Assembly: GCA_049299895.1 (NCBI GenBank)
Contig: JBAQYF010000015.1
Location: 5,719 to 69,718 of the forward strand
DNA from: CAIYYO01 sp049299895
Lineage (GTDB): Archaea > Altiarchaeota > Altiarchaeia > IMC4 > QMZM01
Length of the DNA: 64,000 nucleotides
Direction of reading: 5' to 3'
The position numbers and the translations under genes are program-made. Numbering within the stretch: the first letter of the stretch is position 1; each line of letters opens with the position of its first letter. This document shows, one piece after another, positions 24,983 to 33,729 of this stretch. Under the pieces are notes generated by a model that was not told the origin of the DNA, searched no databases, and was given only the letters and a program-made list of their open reading frames with translations.

Positions 24983-25561
24983 ATGGACGAAACAACATGC
25001 AGCATATGCGGACAGAAAATGGAATGCCCTGCATCGACGAAGACGGCAAAAAAACACGTTTGCGAGTACTGTGTGAGGGTGACGATGCCGGACATGGATG
25101 AACAGGAGATAAAAACAATCTCCCTTGAAGAAAGAAGGCTCTCGAAATATTTCCCTGACGTTGAATTCCTGCACAACTATGTCTGCGATCTATCCGCCCC
25201 CCTGATGCGAGCATCTGAAAAATATCTTAAAGGAATGAGCAAAAAGGACATACTTGAAGAATCGTTCCATGGCGGCATCAGAGCGTCCCTCGAATTCATG
25301 CTCCGGCAATCCGATCCCGAAGCGATCAGGAAAACAAGACAGAAAATCGAGGGAGAAATGCGCGAAACTTTGAAGGAATCAGGTGCCGACGAAAAGAAGA
25401 TCGAAGTGCTCATGAAAGCATTCGGCTCAAGCGATGAAGAAATAATAGAGAACCTGGAGGCGTTCGGGATCACGCCCGCGCTTGAAAAAATCAAAGACTC
25501 GGAAGAATTTAGCGGGAAAACAAAGAAAAGGAAAAAAAATAAGCACCCAAAAGAGAGATGA
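24983..25561 (+). CDS. Cys-rich protein of unknown family, copy 2
   Basis: A 192-residue paralogue of the protein at 21766. It has an N-terminal zinc ribbon (CSICGQ, then CEYC), the family block FPDVEFLHNYVCDLSAPLM, a helical part (GMSKKDILEESFHGGIRASL, DEKKIEVLMKAFGSSDEEI) and a Lys-rich tail. The two copies flank the RNA ligase and AbiE pair. Its stop overlaps the next start (ATGA at 25558). No known function; the zinc ribbon suggests nucleic-acid or protein binding. Confidence 0.65.
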   Translation: MDETTCSICGQKMECPASTKTAKKHVCEYCVRVTMPDMDEQEIKTISLEERRLSKYFPDVEFLHNYVCDLSAPLMRASEKYLKGMSKKDILEESFHGGIRASLEFMLRQSDPEAIRKTRQKIEGEMRETLKESGADEKKIEVLMKAFGSSDEEIIENLEAFGITPALEKIKDSEEFSGKTKKRKKNKHPKER

Positions 25562-25818
25562 GCACATATAAAATCGAGCATCTTGCAAACTGGTACTACG
25601 GCAACGTCTGCATGAAATGCGGCAGGATGGACACGGAGGACGGCGGAAAATGCTTCGATCGCCTGCATTCAATGAAAAACGAGCTGCCGGACGAAATGAC
25701 TCACAAGGAATACGTAAAATACGTTAAGAACAAGGAAGGGCTCTGCAAGCCGATCAAAAGAACGTTCCACGAATGCGAGATATGCAAGGCGCTTGGAGTG
25801 CCCGCATATAGAGGATAA
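25558..25818 (+). CDS. Small protein with two C-x2-C pairs
   Basis: An 86-residue protein starting in an ATGA overlap with the preceding gene. Two Cys pairs (CMKCGRMD near 18-25 and CEICKALG near 72-79) could bind one zinc. A Cys in each intervening helical part (GKCFDRLHSMKNEL, GLCKPIKRTFHE) is also notable. It is followed 3 bases later by a TPR-type gene. No family recognised; translational coupling suggests it works with its neighbours. Confidence 0.6.
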   Translation: MSTYKIEHLANWYYGNVCMKCGRMDTEDGGKCFDRLHSMKNELPDEMTHKEYVKYVKNKEGLCKPIKRTFHECEICKALGVPAYRG

Positions 25819-25821
25819 AAG

Positions 25822-26406
25822 ATGAAAGCAATAAGGGAATACGCAGACGAGCGCCGGGAGGAGGAAAGATCATTCCACAAGGCATGCGAGAAATATGAAG
25901 GATATCCTGAGGCACTCTCGAAGGCGATGAGAAAGATCATAAAAAAGGACCCGGACTACTATGACCCATACCTCACCCTGCACGGGGTCTACAACGGAAC
26001 CGGCAGGAAAAAAGAGGCTGAATACATACTAGACGAAGCATACAACAGGGCAGTCAAGCTAATAACCGACGATAAGGGAGAATGGCCCGATCGAATGGAA
26101 TGGATCTACAGGGAAAACAGGCACATAATCAAGACGATCCTAAACAAAGCGATGAGCCTCTGGGACAACGGAAAGAAAGAGGAAGCCCTTGATCTATTCA
26201 GGAAACTCCTGAAAACGAACCCGAACGACAACCCGGGAGTCCGGTACTTTATCCTCGCGATCAGGACCGGAATGACGTACGCGGGATTCGAGAGAAAATT
26301 CAATAAAGAAGGATTATACGATTCGACCCTGTTCGACTGGTTCGACGAAAATTATGCTAAATACCCGGACGAATTCAAGTGGTGGGACGAATACCAAAAG
26401 GAATGA
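25822..26406 (+). CDS. TPR-like helical protein
   Basis: A 194-residue all-alpha protein with repeats typical of tetratricopeptides: IIKKDPDYYDPYLTLHGVYN with GRKKEAEYILDEAYN (about residues 42-72), and GKKEEALDLFRKLLKTNPND (about 115-134). Related TPR proteins often accompany small Cys-rich or SWIM proteins in archaeal and bacterial accessory clusters. No enzymatic motif. The preceding gene ends 3 bases before and the SWIM gene starts 1 base after it. Confidence 0.65.
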   Translation: MKAIREYADERREEERSFHKACEKYEGYPEALSKAMRKIIKKDPDYYDPYLTLHGVYNGTGRKKEAEYILDEAYNRAVKLITDDKGEWPDRMEWIYRENRHIIKTILNKAMSLWDNGKKEEALDLFRKLLKTNPNDNPGVRYFILAIRTGMTYAGFERKFNKEGLYDSTLFDWFDENYAKYPDEFKWWDEYQKE

Positions 26407-26407
26407 C

Positions 26408-27853
26408 ATGAGACTCGAAGAAATATTTGAGCCGGAGATAATCCGCAGGGGAGTGGAATACTACCGCGAAGGAAGGGTGAAATACGCAGTAAAAGACGGG
26501 GACGTTCTAAACGCGATCGTCGAAGGAAGCTACGATTACTCGGTAAAAATAGACCTCGCCAAAAGGGACGCAGACTGCAACTGCCCATACGACGCACCAT
26601 GCAAACATGCCGTGGCAGTCCTAACGGCATACGAAAACGGGGAATATGCCGACGGGGCAAAGATCAGGGAAGCCCTTGAAAACACGGACAAAAAAGAGCT
26701 TGCAGGAATGGTATACAGGCACGCCTTGAAAGACCCGTCGCTCATAAAGAAATTGACTGCAAAAAAAGAAAAAAAGAAGCCGGGCATAGGAAGCGGGACC
26801 TACGACGATTTCTTCAAGAGGCTTAAAAAAGGACACGTCTCATATGAGGGACTGATCAGCGAAGCCCAAAGCGCCTATGACGCAGACAAGGACACGATAC
26901 TCTACTTCCTGGACAAGATCACGGAAAACGAGGACGACATACTCTCATGCATGCCTGAGGACGGATACAGCAGGTATGGCGAATGGACCGGGGAATACGA
27001 GGAATACGAAGAACTAGAGGAACACCTCACAAACGCCCTCGTAAGCCTCCTAAAACAGAAACCAACAGAGGAAGAATACGAAAAACTGCTGAAAATAAAG
27101 GAAAAAGAATCATACCAGGACCTGATCGACTACGCAAAAGCCGTACTCGAACAATACAAGAACGTACCGGACAAATACGCGAAAAAACTCCTTGAAAACC
27201 CGCAGTACGTGGAGTACCTGCTCAAACAAGGCAAAAAAGACGTAGCCCTGAAAGCCTGCAAAGACAAAATACAGAAATTCGGGATACTAAAAACAATCGA
27301 CCGGAAAAAGGCCCTCGACTACGGCCTGCAAAACCTGGTGCCGGAACACTGCGAAACAGTCGCAGAATACATGATCGCCCAAAAAAAGAACGGAAAAGAA
27401 GTGCTTACAGTGATCCTCAAAAGCAAAAACCCGCCATACGACCTGCTATGCACAGTCGAGGACGCAGTCCTGGAAAAGAAATACCAAGTATACGACGCCC
27501 TCCTCGAAAAGAAAAGATACAAAACATACTACCTCCTCGCCAAAAGATTCAACGACCCGGAGGCGATGCTAAAACTCACCGATAAGCCGATGGAAGAGGA
27601 AACGATGACATCCGCAGGCAAATACCTGATGAAGAAACACCCCAAGGAGGCCTCCGGGCTCTTGGAGAAAGCGCTGTACGGGATCGTCAAAAAAGGATAC
27701 AACGGATACATGAACGACGCCAAAGAAATAATGACGGAGATCGCAAAACAGGACAAGGCGTACGCGGAACGGGTATACGAGGAAGTAAAAAGAAGACACC
27801 CGACGAAGACGATGCTACGGGGAAGAATGAGAGGGGGGATAGAGAAAGCGTAA
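26408..27853 (+). CDS. SWIM zinc-finger protein with helical repeats
   Basis: A 481-residue protein. A SWIM finger occupies about residues 50-80, with C-x-C-x-n-C-x-H visible as CNCPYDAPCKHAVAVL. The upstream EIIRRGVEYYREGRVKYAV is the standard lead-in to this domain. The remaining 400 residues are alpha-helical and charged, with repeat-like units. SWIM domains bind DNA or protein. The start at 26408 is used because the family begins there. Part of the same co-directional cluster; no catalytic motif. Confidence 0.8.
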   Translation: MRLEEIFEPEIIRRGVEYYREGRVKYAVKDGDVLNAIVEGSYDYSVKIDLAKRDADCNCPYDAPCKHAVAVLTAYENGEYADGAKIREALENTDKKELAGMVYRHALKDPSLIKKLTAKKEKKKPGIGSGTYDDFFKRLKKGHVSYEGLISEAQSAYDADKDTILYFLDKITENEDDILSCMPEDGYSRYGEWTGEYEEYEELEEHLTNALVSLLKQKPTEEEYEKLLKIKEKESYQDLIDYAKAVLEQYKNVPDKYAKKLLENPQYVEYLLKQGKKDVALKACKDKIQKFGILKTIDRKKALDYGLQNLVPEHCETVAEYMIAQKKNGKEVLTVILKSKNPPYDLLCTVEDAVLEKKYQVYDALLEKKRYKTYYLLAKRFNDPEAMLKLTDKPMEEETMTSAGKYLMKKHPKEASGLLEKALYGIVKKGYNGYMNDAKEIMTEIAKQDKAYAERVYEEVKRRHPTKTMLRGRMRGGIEKA

Positions 27854-27873
27854 AGGCTCACATCATAAAAAAA

Positions 27874-28518
27874 ATGAAAACAGAAGGAACCTGTATTTAC
27901 TGCAATAAAACCTTTTCGGGAAGAGCCATAGGAAAACACCTGCTGACATGCGAAGAACGAAAGAAAGCAAACGGGAAAGAAGCAAAAAAAGGCAACGTCC
28001 TCCTGCTGAAAGCCGACGCAGGCCCATACTGGGTCTACTTCGAAGCGGACGGCAAAACGACGCTCAAAAAGATCGACCGGTTCCTGCGCGACCTCTGGCT
28101 GGAATGCTGCGGACACATGAGCGCATACACGATAGGACACACACAATATGCATCCCACCCGGAACGCGGAGAAAAAGGCATGAACTCGCCCCTGGAAAAC
28201 GTCCTCTCACCCGGTACCCGATTCATACACATATACGATTACGGCACGACCACCGGGCTCGACATGGAATGCGTGTCGGCAAGATCCGGCAGCCTGGACG
28301 GCAAAATAAAGATCCTCGCAAGAAACAACCCGCCGGACCTCAGATGCCACGCATGCGGCAAACCCGCAGAAAAGATATGCGCAGTCTGTGTACAGAACGA
28401 AGAAACGTTCTTCTACTGCAAAACATGCGCAAAAAAACACGAATGCGAAGAAGACATGCTCCTGCCGATCGTAAACTCACCAAGAACCGGCATGTGCGGA
28501 TACACAGGAGAAGATTAA
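27874..28518 (+). CDS. pRiA4b ORF-3-like protein with zinc-finger ends
   Basis: A 214-residue protein. A C2HC-type finger (CIYCNKTF to KHLLTC) is at the N-terminus. The middle shows the plasmid pRiA4b ORF-3-like fold (YWVYFEADGKTTLKKIDRFL, DLWLECCGHMSAY, GTRFIHIYDYGTTTGLDME). A Cys-rich zinc-binding C-terminus follows (CHACGKPAEKICAVC, CKTCAKKHEC). This fold is known from plasmids and mobile elements with uncertain function. It ends the accessory run; the following 200 bases are AT-rich and non-coding up to the next promoter. Confidence 0.75.
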   Translation: MKTEGTCIYCNKTFSGRAIGKHLLTCEERKKANGKEAKKGNVLLLKADAGPYWVYFEADGKTTLKKIDRFLRDLWLECCGHMSAYTIGHTQYASHPERGEKGMNSPLENVLSPGTRFIHIYDYGTTTGLDMECVSARSGSLDGKIKILARNNPPDLRCHACGKPAEKICAVCVQNEETFFYCKTCAKKHECEEDMLLPIVNSPRTGMCGYTGED

Positions 28519-28724
28519 CGGAAATGAGTAAAAACCCCTAAAAAAATCGTAAAATAGACTTTCCAAAAAAAAAGCACTAAATTGTAAAATCGATCATACA
28601 AAAACAGGTAATCAAGCAAAAAGCCCACCTCCAAACACTTAAAGAAAATCCTTAACATTAAGGAAAAAACCAATGTTTTATAAGCGGGTGTTTCCTAGAT
28701 ATAAGCAGGGAAAATCCAAACCAA

Positions 28725-28814
28725 ATGACGTACATAATAATCGACGTCGAAGCCGACGGACCGATACCGGGGGACTACTCGATGATTGAGTTAGGGACGT
28801 TCCACAGCAGATGA
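28725..28814 (+). pseudogene. Truncated 5' copy of the DEDDh exonuclease gene
   Basis: The frame from 28725 encodes the first strand of an exonuclease (IIIDVEADGPIPGDYSMIEL) and stops after 29 residues, the stop overlapping the next ATG (ATGA). It matches the start of the intact exonuclease gene at 30093; a 46-base stretch (28741-28786 = 30109-30154) is identical. A TATA-like ttttataagc (about 28677-28686) stands 40 bases upstream, so this copy retains the original promoter position. Confidence 0.75.
28741..28786 (+). repeat. 46-bp direct repeat, left copy
   Basis: Identical to 30109-30154. The flanking bases differ on both sides. The pair encloses the DUF1016-like and KilA-N genes. Confidence 0.85.
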
Positions 28815-29233
28815 AAAAGACAAAGCAAACAGTGCCTGCCGAAGGATTTGACGTCATATATCAAAACATAAGGGATATCCTTGAGAATGCGCGATACACC
28901 ACTTATAGAGCGATCAATTCCTCGATGGTTTCGGCCTACTGGCAGATCGGCAGAGTCATAGTCGAAGAAGAGCAGAAGGGAAAGAAAAGGGCAAATTACA
29001 GAGAAACGCTGATAGAAGAGCTGTCTAAACGGCTGACCAGGGACTACGGCAAAAACTTCAGCAGAAGAAACCCTGTGGTATACAAAAGACTTTTATCTGA
29101 ATTACCCGATTCTGAACGCACTGCGTTCAGAATTAAGCTGGACACATTACCGCATTCTTCTAAAAGAGGAGAAAAAGAAGGCAAGAGCCTTCTATGGGTT
29201 GGAATGCAGGATATATGCGGCGAGTTGAGGTGA
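28811..29233 (+). pseudogene. Decayed DUF1016 (YhcG-type) N-terminal fragment
   Basis: The first 95 residues match the DUF1016 N-terminus (YQNIRDILENARYTTYRAIN, MVSAYWQIGRVIVEEEQKGK, LIEELSKRLTRDYGKNFSRR). The family then has an L-S-W-x-H-Y-R block, which is present here only in another frame (LSWTHYRILLKEE from about 29131). This shows a frameshift near 29110-29130, and the whole PDDEXK-type C-terminus is missing. DUF1016 proteins accompany restriction systems and mobile elements. The gene is therefore a broken fragment joined to the KilA-N gene. Confidence 0.75.
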
Positions 29234-29236
29234 GCA

Positions 29237-30055
29237 ATGGCAAAAATTAACGTACTGAATAAGGAGATCACATTCTATAAAAATAAGGACGAGGATTACA
29301 TTTGTATCACGGACATAGCAAGATACAAAGATGTAGAGCGAACCGATTATATTATCCAGAACTGGCTGAGAAACCGAAACACTGTCGAGTTTCTAGGCAT
29401 CTGGGAGCAACTCAACAATCCAAATTTTAATCCCATCGAATTCGATGTGTTTAGAAAACAGGCAGGGCTTAACAGCTTCACTTTAACGGCGAAGAAATGG
29501 ATTGAACGCACCAATGCAACAGGAATCATTTCCAAAGCAGGGAGATACGGGGGCACTTATGCGCACATAGATATAGCATTGGAGTTCGCTTCATGGATAT
29601 CAGTAGAGTTCAAGCTGTATCTGATCAAGGAGTTCCAGCGTCTGAAAGAGGAAGAGAGAAAACAACTCGGCTGGGATATCCGGCGAAACCTTGCCAAGAT
29701 AAACTACCACATACACACTAATGCCATAAAAGAAAATCTGATCCCAAAAGAACTGACAAAGGCCCAGATAAACAATATCTACGCCTCAGAAGCCGACATC
29801 CTGAACATGTCGCTTTTCGGCATAACCGCCGGAGATTGGCGCGACAAAAATCCGGACAAAAAAGGCAACATAAGGGACTACGCCGACGTATCGCAACTGG
29901 TATGCCTATCAAACCTGGAAAACCTGAATGCACTATTCATAAGCGAAAACCTGCCGCAAGCAAAAAGACTGTCCAAACTCAACAAAATAGCCATACAACA
30001 AATGAAACTGCTGACGGATGACGGAAGAATAAAGAGCTTAGAGGCAAAGAAATGA
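29237..30055 (+). CDS. KilA-N domain protein
   Basis: A 272-residue protein whose first 110 residues form a KilA-N DNA-binding domain (DEDYICITDIARYKDVERTD, YIIQNWLRNRNTVEFLGIWE, ERTNATGIISKAGRYGGTYA, HIDIALEFASWISVEFKLYL). A helical C-terminus ending in LTDDGRIKSLEAKK follows. KilA-N proteins are found in phages, large viruses and mobile elements, often beside nucleases. Here the neighbour is a broken DUF1016 gene and the whole block sits between two copies of the exonuclease 5' end. Its stop overlaps a 12-codon frame (ATGA) leading into the exonuclease. Confidence 0.88.
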   Translation: MAKINVLNKEITFYKNKDEDYICITDIARYKDVERTDYIIQNWLRNRNTVEFLGIWEQLNNPNFNPIEFDVFRKQAGLNSFTLTAKKWIERTNATGIISKAGRYGGTYAHIDIALEFASWISVEFKLYLIKEFQRLKEEERKQLGWDIRRNLAKINYHIHTNAIKENLIPKELTKAQINNIYASEADILNMSLFGITAGDWRDKNPDKKGNIRDYADVSQLVCLSNLENLNALFISENLPQAKRLSKLNKIAIQQMKLLTDDGRIKSLEAKK

Positions 30056-30092
30056 GCGAGTGGAAGGTCAACGAGGAGACGGAGGCATAAAA

Positions 30093-30611
30093 ATGGCATA
30101 CATTATGGTCGACGTCGAAGCCGACGGACCGATACCGGGGGACTACTCGATGATCTCTTTTGGAGCGATCATAGTAGACGACAACCTGGACAAGACGTTC
30201 TACGGAAGGCTGCGGCCGATAACGGAAAAATACGTGCCCGAGGCTTTGCAAGTCTCAGGCCATACGCGCGAGGAAACGCTTTCCTTCGACGAACCGGAGA
30301 AGGTGATGAGGGAGTTTGCTGCATGGATCAAGGAGTGCTGCAAGGATCGGCCTATCTTCATAAGCGATAACAACGGATTCGACTGGATGTTTGTCTGCTG
30401 GTACTTTCATCATTTCATAGGAGAGAACCCGTTCGGGCACTCCTCGCAGAATCTGGGAAGCCTGTACAAGGGACTGGTGAAGGATACGTTCAAAAATTTC
30501 AAGCACCTGAGGAAGACGAAGCATACGCACAACCCGGTGGACGACGCGAGGGGGAATGCGGAGGCGTTATTGACGATGATAAAGGAACATGGATTAAAGG
30601 TGAAGTTGTAG
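30093..30611 (+). CDS. DEDDh-type 3'-5' exonuclease
   Basis: A 172-residue RNase T/DnaQ-type exonuclease. Exo I is VDVEADGPIPGDYSMISFGA, Exo II PIFISDNNGFDWMFVCWYF and Exo III HTHNPVDDARGNAEALLTMI, giving the D-E-D-H-D set. It degrades single-stranded DNA or RNA from the 3' end; the substrate is not known. The ATG at 30093 fits the family. A truncated copy of its 5' end stands upstream at 28725. Confidence 0.88.
   Translation: MAYIMVDVEADGPIPGDYSMISFGAIIVDDNLDKTFYGRLRPITEKYVPEALQVSGHTREETLSFDEPEKVMREFAAWIKECCKDRPIFISDNNGFDWMFVCWYFHHFIGENPFGHSSQNLGSLYKGLVKDTFKNFKHLRKTKHTHNPVDDARGNAEALLTMIKEHGLKVKL
30109..30154 (+). repeat. 46-bp direct repeat, right copy
   Basis: Identical to 28741-28786; lies inside the intact exonuclease gene. 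Confidence 0.85.
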
Positions 30612-30666
30612 GGGAGAGGGTAAGATAAGGTTAAAGAATCTTATAATAAACAGGTAAATAGGTAAA

Positions 30667-32613
30667 ATGATTCAAGCGATAAAAGAGATTGGTGAATACT
30701 CATTAGAAAAAGAAGGCAAAAGCATAGAGGAACCACTAGAAATATTAGTTGGTAACCCAGCCAATAAAACGACTGAAAATATTATTTTCATCAATTTACA
30801 GAAAACAGGTGAAAAACTTGAATATTCAGGTGTAACCGTTGAGGCCTATTCTAAAGATAAGCTAAAGAAGTATCTGTATAGAAAAGGCAGTTCCAGGGGC
30901 ACAGATATTACGCCTACGGCAATGATAACAGACGTTGAAGGAACTTTCAACCTTAAGATAGTTAGTTGGTTCAAAAACTACAATAGCCAGGAGTCAGATA
31001 GCAATCAGCAGTTTCTATTTAAAATCGGAAACACGATAAATGAGGCTAAGAAAAAAATTACAAACGATCTGAATGCGAAATATGATAAGAAAAGCAATAT
31101 AATCAGTTTAAAGATAGATGGCAAATATATCGGAGAATATGAGATTTTTAAGAGAATATTGATTGAAACTGCAAAGAAAGATTTCTATTTCACTAAATCA
31201 TTTCCAGGGGATAACTGCATATCAAAATCAGAAAACCAAGTTTGTTCAGTTTGTAACCAAAAGTCTTTAGAGGTTTATGGCTTTGTGAATACTTTCAAGT
31301 TTTATACAGTAGATAAGCGGGGCTTTGTAAGTGGTGGATTTCAGCAGAAAAATGCTTGGAAAAATTACCCCGTATGCTTGAAGTGCGCATTAACTCTAGA
31401 AGAGGGTAAAAAATATATGAAGGATAACGATAATCTAAATTTCAATTTCTACGGTTTTTCATACTTGCTAATCCCCAAATTTCTTGGTAATGTGGATAAG
31501 GCAACAAGAAAAAACATTTTTAAAATAATTGAACAACAGAAAGATCCTAAGTTTGGAAAAGAGGGTAAGGCAATATCATCTATTAAAAGAATCAGCGACG
31601 ATGAAACTGAGATATTTGACTTACTGAGCGAACAAAAAAATTATATGAATATTAATTTTATGTTTTATGACGCACCAAGAGGCTATGACGGCTCGGAGTT
31701 TTATATCCTCAACTATATTGAGAATGTTCTCCCCTCTAGATTAAAGACTATCTTTGAAGCAAAATCAGGTAATAGAGAAAAGGACGTCATCGGAGTTGAT
31801 CAGATTAGTGTCTTTAAGGAATGTAAAGTTCCAATATTTAAGAATAAAAAGAAAATAGGGGATAAGTCTTTGGAATTTGATTTTGGTATCTTAAAGAATT
31901 TCTTCTATGACTATGATAACAAAAGATGGATTAGCGACAGATACTTCTTGGATATTGTAGATAAAATATTTAATAGTCAAACTGTAGACTATGATTTCTT
32001 GCTAACATTCATCGTACGTAGACTACAGAGAGATTTCAAAGAAAATCACACCGATGATAAACCAACAAAAGTTTCAACTTTGAGGGGTTTAATGCTGCTA
32101 AAATATCTGAGCATCTTAAACTTGATTAAATCAATTCAGGTGAGCAAAATGGAAAATAACAAATGGAATAAGTTCAAAGATGAAGATGGAGTAAATGAAA
32201 CAGATAAAAGAATTGAATCATTCTTTGGCGATTTTAGTGATTTCTTCAACGATGACGCAAAAAAAGCAGTGTTTCTTGAAGGGGCCTTAACACAGTTATT
32301 ACTGGATATCCAAAGACTTCCCGAGGTAAGTAATGCAAGTCCTGGAAGTGAACCTTTTAGAGCCAGACTGAGAGGATTAAAACTAGATGAAAAACATGTT
32401 AAAAGAATTTTCCCAGAGATACAAGCCAAATTAGATGAATATAAGAAGAACTACTACAAGAGGCTTGAAACGACTATTTCTGAATATATGACATCAGCAG
32501 GACACAAATGGTCGATAAGTAATGATGATATATGTTTTTACTTTGTCTTAGGAATGAACCTGTCATATTTATTTAAGAGCAAAAAAGAGAATAGCGACGG
32601 TGATAAAAAATGA
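30667..32613 (+). CDS. cas8b: Type I-B CRISPR effector subunit Cas8b (Csh1-like)
   Basis: A 648-residue large subunit expected in the Cascade effector, where it recognises the PAM and positions target DNA. A zinc-binding pair of Cys motifs (CSVCNQ near residue 196 and CLKC near 237) is typical of Csh1/Cas8b, as are the later helical parts (SRLKTIFEAKSGNREKDVIG). First gene of the cas operon; its stop overlaps the cas7 start by 4 bases. It and the next three genes are clearly more AT-rich than the surroundings. A TATA-like cttataataaa (about 30641-30651) lies upstream. Confidence 0.88.
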   Translation: MIQAIKEIGEYSLEKEGKSIEEPLEILVGNPANKTTENIIFINLQKTGEKLEYSGVTVEAYSKDKLKKYLYRKGSSRGTDITPTAMITDVEGTFNLKIVSWFKNYNSQESDSNQQFLFKIGNTINEAKKKITNDLNAKYDKKSNIISLKIDGKYIGEYEIFKRILIETAKKDFYFTKSFPGDNCISKSENQVCSVCNQKSLEVYGFVNTFKFYTVDKRGFVSGGFQQKNAWKNYPVCLKCALTLEEGKKYMKDNDNLNFNFYGFSYLLIPKFLGNVDKATRKNIFKIIEQQKDPKFGKEGKAISSIKRISDDETEIFDLLSEQKNYMNINFMFYDAPRGYDGSEFYILNYIENVLPSRLKTIFEAKSGNREKDVIGVDQISVFKECKVPIFKNKKKIGDKSLEFDFGILKNFFYDYDNKRWISDRYFLDIVDKIFNSQTVDYDFLLTFIVRRLQRDFKENHTDDKPTKVSTLRGLMLLKYLSILNLIKSIQVSKMENNKWNKFKDEDGVNETDKRIESFFGDFSDFFNDDAKKAVFLEGALTQLLLDIQRLPEVSNASPGSEPFRARLRGLKLDEKHVKRIFPEIQAKLDEYKKNYYKRLETTISEYMTSAGHKWSISNDDICFYFVLGMNLSYLFKSKKENSDGDKK

Positions 32614-33719
32614 CTGAAATAAAAAACAGATCGGAGCTCGTATTTCTATACGACGTAAAGGATGCAAACCCCAACGGAGACCCATTAGATAGCAATAAAC
32701 CACGAATTGACGAAGAGACAGGCATAAATATTGTGACAGACGTTAGACTGAAAAGAACAGTAAGAGACCATATTTTCAATCTTATTGAAAATCATGAGGA
32801 GAAAAGTTCCAATAGTCAAGCCACTAATAAAGTACGAGAAAAAATAACGAGTTTAGTCAAAGGTCAAGATATATTTGTTAGGGAAAAACCCTCAGATAAT
32901 GAGGGGCATATTCAAGACGCTAAACTCCGTGCAAAAGACTTTATTGAGCTTACTGGAAAAGAAGAACCTGAAGAGAAAGAAATCATTGAACGGTTTAAGA
33001 AAGGTGAAAGAATAGAGAAAACCCAAGTAGAGATTATAAAGAATAACATATCCACTAACTTGAAAAACAAAGCAGTGGATATAAGACTCTTCGGAGCAAC
33101 TGTTCCACTAGAGTTTGATTCTTCAGAGATTAATGGATTAGATAAAAACAAGTCAATAACTTCCTCAATAACTTTAACGGGACCGGTACAATTCAGAATA
33201 GGGAGATCACTCCATAGAGTTGACGTGAAACATATTAAGGGGACCGGAGCGTTTGCATCAAAGCCAACAGCTACCCAGAAAACATTCAGGGAAGAGGATG
33301 TCGTTTCCTATTCTTTGATAAACTTTTATGGAATCATCAATGAAAATGCTGCTAAACATACTAAACTTACAGAAAATGATGTCACTCTTCTTATTGATGG
33401 AATCTGGAACGGTACCAAAAATCTTATTTCAAGAAGCAAGGCGGGCCAACTACCCAGATTGTTATTGAAAGTTGAATATAAAGAGAAGAATTATCACATT
33501 GGAGATCTTGACAAATTAATAAAAATAAAGTCCAAAAAGAGGGATGAAGAAATTAGAGATATCTCTGATGTCGAACTAGATATTAGCGAGCTTATCAGTG
33601 CCCTAAACACAAATAAGGATAAGATAAAAAGCATCAGTAAGTTGGTGGATTATCGCACAAAAATAGACTTCGATGGATTAGACAAAAGTATTAATCTAAT
33701 AGATATTATACTTGAATAG
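32610..33719 (+). CDS. cas7: Type I-B Cascade backbone protein Cas7 (Csh2-like)
   Basis: A 369-residue RAMP protein that forms the crRNA-binding backbone. The start SELVFLYDVKDANPNGDPLD is diagnostic of Csh2/Cas7, followed by TDVRLKRTVRDHIF. The middle has the DIRLFGATVPLEF and TLTGPVQFRIGRSLH segments. The start overlaps the cas8b stop (ATGA), and its end overlaps an optional upstream extension of cas5 by 8 bases. Confidence 0.95.
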   Translation: MTEIKNRSELVFLYDVKDANPNGDPLDSNKPRIDEETGINIVTDVRLKRTVRDHIFNLIENHEEKSSNSQATNKVREKITSLVKGQDIFVREKPSDNEGHIQDAKLRAKDFIELTGKEEPEEKEIIERFKKGERIEKTQVEIIKNNISTNLKNKAVDIRLFGATVPLEFDSSEINGLDKNKSITSSITLTGPVQFRIGRSLHRVDVKHIKGTGAFASKPTATQKTFREEDVVSYSLINFYGIINENAAKHTKLTENDVTLLIDGIWNGTKNLISRSKAGQLPRLLLKVEYKEKNYHIGDLDKLIKIKSKKRDEEIRDISDVELDISELISALNTNKDKIKSISKLVDYRTKIDFDGLDKSINLIDIILE

Positions 33720-33729
33720 AGAAAAAACC

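Noticed and set aside
30053..30091. 12-codon frame overlapping the KilA-N stop and leading to the exonuclease
   Set aside because: Too short to support as a gene; probably a junction remnant.
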